A DNA stretch of 18,146 bases from the NCBI GenBank assembly GCA_039190385.1, contig JBCCYD010000076.1:1-18146 (forward strand). The letters are read 5' to 3'. Under the pieces are notes generated by a model that saw only the letters and a list, made by a program, of their open reading frames with translations, made no database searches and was not told the origin of the DNA. Below are positions 14,702 through 18,146 of the stretch, one piece after another. Source of the stretch: Xenococcus sp039190385. Its GTDB lineage: Bacteria > Cyanobacteriota > Cyanobacteriia > Cyanobacteriales > Xenococcaceae. Both the position numbers and the translations under genes were made by a program. Position 1 is the stretch's first letter. The number at the start of each line of letters is the position of its first letter.

Positions 14702-14769
14702 AATTTGTGAAATAGGTAATTAGATTCAAGTAAGGCAGTCGGTTGTTGGATGGCTTAATACGCTATGGT

Positions 14770-14882
14770 TCAAATATTCATTCCTAAATAACGTATCAAT
14801 TCTTCTAAAATTTCATATCCGCCATCTAAGTACAGGACAAAAATTGCAGAGCGGCTGTTGATTGAGTTTGGTTACTGTTCAT
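14770..14882 (-). pseudogene. Possible frameshifted mini-gene (about 37 codons)
   Basis: The minus strand has an ATG (14882-14880) preceded by AGGG, opening MNSNQTQSTAALQF. The frame then breaks at a run of five T. One extra T there would continue into a protein-like end, VLYLDGGYEILEELIRYLGM then NI and a stop at 14770. The amphipathic second half reads as a genuine helix. I do not recognise the family. It may be a pseudogene with a 1-base deletion, a homopolymer sequencing error, or chance. Confidence 0.3.
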
Positions 14883-14906
14883 CAAACCCTATTTCTGTAT
14901 AACTTT

Positions 14907-14927
14907 GCAAGCTTACTTGCTTTTTTT
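14907..14927 (+). terminator. Terminator-like hairpin with seven-T tail
   Basis: Stem GCAAG (14907-14911) and CTTGC (14916-14920), loop CTTA, followed directly by seven T. The stem is short but the tail is strong. No plus-strand gene ends directly upstream except trpF, 240 bases earlier, so it may end trpF read-through or shield the downstream pair. Confidence 0.45.
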
Positions 14928-15027
14928 GTCCCGTACAGAGGTCTTAAAAACATGATTTGCAGTTTTGTATCCAAATCCCGCAGTTCTGTTTATCTACTCC
15001 AGCCCAATAACTCGATAATATTAAGAC

Positions 15028-15049
15028 ATAAGCTGATCTAAGAGCTTAT
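15028..15049. promoter_or_regulatory. Inverted repeat just upstream of the hydrolase gene
   Basis: Perfect 7-bp arms ATAAGCT (15028-15034) and AGCTTAT (15043-15049) with an 8-base spacer end 25 bases before the hydrolase ATG. This could be an operator for the co-directional AraC-type regulator or a leader hairpin. AraC-family sites are more often direct repeats, so the link is speculative. Confidence 0.3.
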
Positions 15050-15074
15050 AAATCAAAAACAATAATTTAAAACA

Positions 15075-16019
15075 ATGACACTCGAAAACTTAAAATCAGG
15101 CAAAAACACAATAACGTTTAAATCTTTTGGCGTAGATTTAGTCGGCAATCTCTATCTTCCAGAAGATTTTGATCAAAACAAAAAATACAAAGCCATAGTA
15201 AGTGCAAGCCCGTTTCCTCAAGTGAAAGAACAAGTCATGGCAACCTATGGGCCAGAAATGGCTGAAAGAGGATTTGTATTCTTAGGTTTTGATTATCTAG
15301 GAATGGGAGATTCACCAGCATTACCAGGTGAGTTTAAAAAATCTCGATATATGTTTAGACTAATCGAAAACACATGGGACGCCGTTTCATATCTAGGAAC
15401 ACTTCCTTTTGTAGAAGAGATTTACGGACTTGGTGTATGCCAAGGGGGATCAATTATTGCCTCGGCATCTGTAACAGATCACCGCATTAAGAAAATTGCT
15501 ATGGTTTCTGGAATGATGGCAGCAGATGATTTCCAATGGGCTAATAGAGAAATAGTAAATCAACAAATTGCTGCCGCAAATGCTTCAATGCAAAAGATGT
15601 ATGAAACTGGTGCGCCAGACTATGTTAATCCTATTGGATTGTTTGACGAACAATCAAAGGAAGAATTTGTCGGATCTGGAGTAAACCCGATGGCAGATGA
15701 AACTTATGACTACTATGGAAGAGATGGGGTCAAAGGACCAGTAGCGGTTCCAAACTTCACCAATACGCATATCGGTGATCAGGGCATGCAATCTCTTATT
15801 TCTATTGGAGAGCATTACGCAGACAAGATCATACAACCAGCTTTGATTGTTTATAGCCCAGCAGCTTTCACTGCTATTTGCTCAACTCAATTTATTGAAA
15901 AGCTGACCAATGAACATGAGGTCTTGGCTCTTGAAGAGTTTACCCATGTTGACTTTTACCACAAGCCAGATGCCGTCAAAGTAGCTACAGACGCTGTAGC
16001 GGAATTCTTCAATAAATAA
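15075..16019 (+). CDS. Alpha/beta hydrolase with cysteine in the nucleophile position
   Basis: The 314-residue protein has an alpha/beta-hydrolase fold without signal peptide. The N-terminal strands are GVDLVGNLYLPEDF and KAIVSASPFPQ, then GFVFLGFDYLGMGDS at 67-80. The nucleophile elbow G-V-C-Q-G at 120-124 puts Cys122 where most members have Ser, as in dienelactone hydrolases and some YcjY-like proteins. The C-terminal FTHVDFYHKPD offers His291 as catalytic base; the acid residue is not obvious. A cytoplasmic esterase, lactonase or C-C hydrolase activity is likely, substrate unknown. The ATG has no clear Shine-Dalgarno sequence. An AraC-family gene follows 69 bases downstream, so the two probably form a small self-regulated unit. 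The diction and lack of HIP1 octamers differ from neighbouring core genes and suggest horizontal transfer. Confidence 0.82.
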   Translation: MTLENLKSGKNTITFKSFGVDLVGNLYLPEDFDQNKKYKAIVSASPFPQVKEQVMATYGPEMAERGFVFLGFDYLGMGDSPALPGEFKKSRYMFRLIENTWDAVSYLGTLPFVEEIYGLGVCQGGSIIASASVTDHRIKKIAMVSGMMAADDFQWANREIVNQQIAAANASMQKMYETGAPDYVNPIGLFDEQSKEEFVGSGVNPMADETYDYYGRDGVKGPVAVPNFTNTHIGDQGMQSLISIGEHYADKIIQPALIVYSPAAFTAICSTQFIEKLTNEHEVLALEEFTHVDFYHKPDAVKVATDAVAEFFNK

Positions 16020-16088
16020 GGTAAGTATCAAAGGTGGGTCGCTCAGCTTATCTGTGTAATACGCACAAAAGTATGTAAGGTCAGTAAT

Positions 16089-17006
16089 ATGACGACAGAA
16101 AAATTACATTTTAGTGATTTAACAGAGTACCATAAATTTTTTGGCCTTCCTGCGCCGGAGAATCCATTATTTTCTGTGCTTTCTATGTCATCTGAAAAAG
16201 CCGATGTTGCTAGGTGTCCTGATCTCGATATTGCGGTTAGTAGTGATTTTTACTCTATATCATTCAAGCATATTACATCCGGTGAAATTCATTATGGTCG
16301 TACAAAGTATGACTGCAAAAACGGTACGATGATCTTTGTGGCTCCAAAGCAGGAAGTACGTATTGTGGGTTTAGAAGTTAAAGCTACAGGCCGCAGTATT
16401 GTGTTTCATGAAGATTTTATCCGAGGTCATAAAATTAAGGATGAGATCAAGAAATATAATTATTTCAGCTATGCCGTGAATGAAGCTCTGCATTTATCGC
16501 CAAAAGAAGAGCAGATGATGGTGGGGTTAATTGACCAGATCGAAGCGGAGTATCACAACAACCAAGACGAGTTCAGCAAAGAGCTTATTCTTTCGCAACT
16601 CGATACATTATTAAAATATGCCAACCGTTACTATCAGCGACAGTTTTTGCACCGTAAGGAAAACAATTCCGATTTACGGGACAAGTTCATTGATGAAGTT
16701 GAAAGCTTCATTGCTGAAAACAAACTGGAAGAAAAAACTATTCCGTCGATTGAGGACATCGCCAGCGTAATGGCTATGACACCTCGCTATTTAAGCGATG
16801 CTCTGAAGGCCGAAACGGGTAAAACCGCGATGGAAAATCTTCATCTCCATATGATTGATAAGGCCAAAGACATGTTGCTTGAAAAAGATGCCACTGTTGC
16901 CACCGTTGCATACGATCTGGGTTTTAAATATCCCCAATATTTTGCACGACTATTTAAGAAGAAAACAGGCATGACTCCAACGGAATATCGAAAATCATAT
17001 CATTGA
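16089..17006 (+). CDS. AraC-family transcriptional regulator
   Basis: The 305-residue protein has an N-terminal cupin-like sensing region (about 25-115; GEIHYGRTKYDCKNGTMIFV and PKQEVRIVG), a helical linker (135-190), and a C-terminal AraC DNA-binding domain with two helix-turn-helix units at about 219-241 (IEDIASVMAMTPRYLSDALK) and 267-291 (ATVATVAYDLGFKYPQYFAR). The closing F-K-K-K-T-G-M-T-P-T-E-Y-R is the family signature. It is expected to bind DNA and respond to a small molecule, perhaps substrate or product of the upstream hydrolase. TAAGG lies 8 bases before the ATG. AraC regulators of this short type paired with a hydrolase or oxidoreductase are common in Bacteroidetes and Proteobacteria, so acquisition from outside cyanobacteria is plausible, though not shown. 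A hairpin terminator follows 4 bases after the stop. Confidence 0.92.
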   Translation: MTTEKLHFSDLTEYHKFFGLPAPENPLFSVLSMSSEKADVARCPDLDIAVSSDFYSISFKHITSGEIHYGRTKYDCKNGTMIFVAPKQEVRIVGLEVKATGRSIVFHEDFIRGHKIKDEIKKYNYFSYAVNEALHLSPKEEQMMVGLIDQIEAEYHNNQDEFSKELILSQLDTLLKYANRYYQRQFLHRKENNSDLRDKFIDEVESFIAENKLEEKTIPSIEDIASVMAMTPRYLSDALKAETGKTAMENLHLHMIDKAKDMLLEKDATVATVAYDLGFKYPQYFARLFKKKTGMTPTEYRKSYH

Positions 17007-17010
17007 GATA

Positions 17011-17031
17011 AATTGAAGGAACTCAATTTTT
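17011..17031 (+). terminator. Terminator after the AraC gene
   Basis: Stem AATTGA (17011-17016) and TCAATT (17023-17028), 6-base loop AGGAAC, followed by three T. It begins 4 bases after the araC-family stop codon. The stem is AT-rich, so moderate efficiency is expected. Confidence 0.5.
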
Positions 17032-17064
17032 AATCCAAGCTTTTTCAGACTTCTCTCTGTTAAT

Positions 17065-17094
17065 GCGATCGCGTTTTAAATTGCGATCGCTTTT
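17065..17094 (+). terminator. Hairpin made of two HIP1 octamers
   Basis: Two GCGATCGC palindromes (17065-17072 and 17083-17090) are separated by 10 AT-rich bases and followed by TTTT. As each octamer is self-complementary, the pair forms an 8-bp GC-rich stem with a U-tail, a strong-looking plus-strand terminator backing the weaker one at 17011. It lies between the convergent AraC and methyltransferase genes. Confidence 0.6.
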
Positions 17095-17132
17095 CTTGAA
17101 ACCTCAAACGACATTTCACAACCTGTCGATAA

Positions 17133-18035
17133 TTAACTCTTTTCAACAGGAAAGGGAGCGGAATTCATCACCACAGAAACCTTAGAATCTGGTTTCCGTA
17201 AAACTAAAAAGTCTTGTCCTCCGGGAATATAATCAACTATTTGGAAAAACTTCCCAAAAATTTTAATCACCTCAGCACGAGTTTGAAAAACATCCCAAGC
17301 AGAACCCCCAATACGGGTCGAATAAGTGGCTCTAGAATCATTTTGAGTCAAGGTGAAACTACCTTGAGTTTTTAATTCTTGCATCTCTTCAGGCCCCAGC
17401 ATCAAAGATTCGTGATTTCGACCTAATACTGAGCAGATAAATATTCCACTAGGACGTGAAATTCTCAGCATTTCTGCCAGCCATGATTCTTGGCTATTAA
17501 GAGGAATATGGGTAAAAACTGAAGAAGCTAACATCAAATCAAACGAGTTATCCTCTGCAAAGTTAAGAGGAGGAGTGAGTTCATTATGATGAAATTCAAT
17601 TTCAGGTAAGTTTGATTTACACCATTCAATCATTTCTGGGTTAGCATCCGAACCCACTAATCTAACTCCTTCAAGACAACGAAAATGTCTTAGTAGCCTT
17701 GCTGTACCGCAGCCCAGCTCAAATATGGAGCCAATAGTTCTAATATTGATAGAAAAATGTTCGAGAATTTGAAATAAACGTAATACCTCATGATAACCAG
17801 TATAAAAATAAACATCAGCATTACTTTGCTCTTCTAAATCTTCCTCGTAAAAAAGAGCGGTCTTGGCAATCAGTTCTTTCGTGGGAACAGAACCAGGATT
17901 AACTGAGTGATAATTAAGCTCTAAGTTTTTCTGCATGTATTTGTTGAAACGATTTTCTTCAATTTTTCGTTTAATCTGATAAACAGATGATTTTGGCAGT
18001 AATTTTTTGGCTATTTTGCGAGTAATTTTTAGCAT
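17133..18035 (-). CDS. Class I SAM-dependent methyltransferase
   Basis: The 300-residue protein has a basic, helical N-terminus (about 1-40), then a Rossmann methyltransferase domain: motif I IFELGCGTARLLRHF at 104-118, motif II acidic end VGSDANPEMIEW at 127-138 with Asp130, HHNELTPPLNFAEDNSFDLML at motif III/IV, and SSVFTHIPL after it. It most resembles Methyltransf_11/25-type small-molecule or glycan methyltransferases found in polysaccharide and natural-product clusters. The acceptor is unknown. The ATG (18035-18033) sits behind an A/T run with no Shine-Dalgarno sequence. It is divergent from the truncated ATPase-like frame, whose ATG is 54 bases away, and convergent with the AraC gene. 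Confidence 0.85.
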   Translation of the reverse strand: MLKITRKIAKKLLPKSSVYQIKRKIEENRFNKYMQKNLELNYHSVNPGSVPTKELIAKTALFYEEDLEEQSNADVYFYTGYHEVLRLFQILEHFSINIRTIGSIFELGCGTARLLRHFRCLEGVRLVGSDANPEMIEWCKSNLPEIEFHHNELTPPLNFAEDNSFDLMLASSVFTHIPLNSQESWLAEMLRISRPSGIFICSVLGRNHESLMLGPEEMQELKTQGSFTLTQNDSRATYSTRIGGSAWDVFQTRAEVIKIFGKFFQIVDYIPGGQDFLVLRKPDSKVSVVMNSAPFPVEKS

Positions 18036-18089
18036 AAAAAAAATAATTTTAATTTAGTTGATAAAAAAGGAGTTTGAACCTTAATTTAG

Positions 18090-18146
18090 ATGAGTTCAAC
18101 GGACGGTATGAAACGTGGTATAGAGGCAATTGATACCGGTGCACCA
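18090..18146 (+). CDS. 5'-truncated F1-ATPase beta-subunit-like frame, cut by the window end
   Basis: The visible 19 codons read MSSTDGMKRGIEAIDTGAP. This matches the internal segment of F1-ATPase beta subunits, normally about 80-100 residues from the N-terminus, with pattern S-T-D-G-x-x-R-G and D-T-G-A-P that leads to the ISVPVG loop. A TAG stop (18087-18089) immediately precedes the ATG in frame, and no beta-subunit N-terminal region is found upstream. AAGGAG occurs at 18067-18072, but 17 bases before the ATG, long for a ribosome site. So the frame is either a remnant of a partial atpD/atpB duplication or a gene encoding an N-terminally shortened beta subunit. The rest lies outside the window, so completeness cannot be judged. 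Confidence 0.55.
   Translation, partial: MSSTDGMKRGIEAIDTGAP

Larger units (their letters stand above)
14668..15074. other. 407-bp intergenic region between trpF and the hydrolase/AraC pair
   Basis: In order it holds the trpF hairpin, a possible frameshifted 37-codon frame on the minus strand (14770-14882), a 13-base imperfect inverted repeat (arms 14831-14843 and 14923-14935), a plus-strand terminator-like hairpin at 14907-14927, and a dyad just before the hydrolase start (15028-15049). It marks the boundary between core genes and the foreign-looking pair. No transposase remnant could be identified. Confidence 0.5.

Noticed and set aside
16040..16075. TGTG-N7-CACA palindrome before the AraC gene as a CRP-type site
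   Set aside because: The arms are only 4 bases and do not match the TGTGA/TCACA consensus; it falls between two co-transcribed genes.

Overview
The window comes from a cyanobacterial chromosome. Four things point there: about a dozen copies of the octamer GCGATCGC (HIP1), two SLH-domain outer-membrane porins of the cyanobacterial iron-uptake type, a ycf54 gene (chlorophyll cyclase accessory factor) next to pdxJ, and TTGCTAA heptamer repeat arrays between genes. The DNA is AT-rich. I cannot name the species. No rRNA, tRNA or CRISPR array was seen.

Layout. (1) 1-2024: a 273-base leader, a stand-alone acyl carrier protein and a Wzx/MATE-like flippase, probably the edge of a cell-envelope glycan or lipid cluster lying to the left. 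(2) 2109-6134: two paralogous SLH-porins in tandem, each followed by a hairpin terminator. (3) 6274-8543: fabD, then a 186-bp MITE-like element and heptamer repeats, then ycf54 and pdxJ on the minus strand. (4) 8740-10960: a TauE/SafE-type anion permease convergent with an HlyD/MacA-type efflux adaptor that has no ABC or RND partner in view. (5) 11316-13205: a secreted TPR protein convergent with a CysQ-like phosphatase. (6) 13486-14667: a small secreted FixH/YtkA-like protein and trpF. (7) 14668-15074: a 407-bp intergenic stretch with hairpins and a possible frameshifted mini-gene. (8) 15075-17006: an alpha/beta hydrolase with a cysteine nucleophile plus an AraC-family regulator, which look like a transferred pair. 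(9) 17133-18035: a SAM-dependent methyltransferase on the minus strand. (10) 18090 to the end: the start of a reading frame matching an internal part of the F1-ATPase beta subunit, directly after a stop codon.

Most of the genes are core metabolism and envelope functions (fatty-acid synthesis, vitamin B6, chlorophyll, tryptophan, PAP/sulfur or inositol-phosphate metabolism) and do not form one pathway. The accessory-looking parts are the repeat and MITE insertions at gene ends, the hydrolase/AraC pair, and the truncated ATPase-like frame at the right edge. The heptamer arrays carry stop codons in all three frames on both strands and all five sit at or near gene ends; one supplies the stop codon of fabD. 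I found no clearly new multi-gene system. The best leads are the hydrolase/AraC cassette, the stop-cassette repeats and the ATPase fragment.
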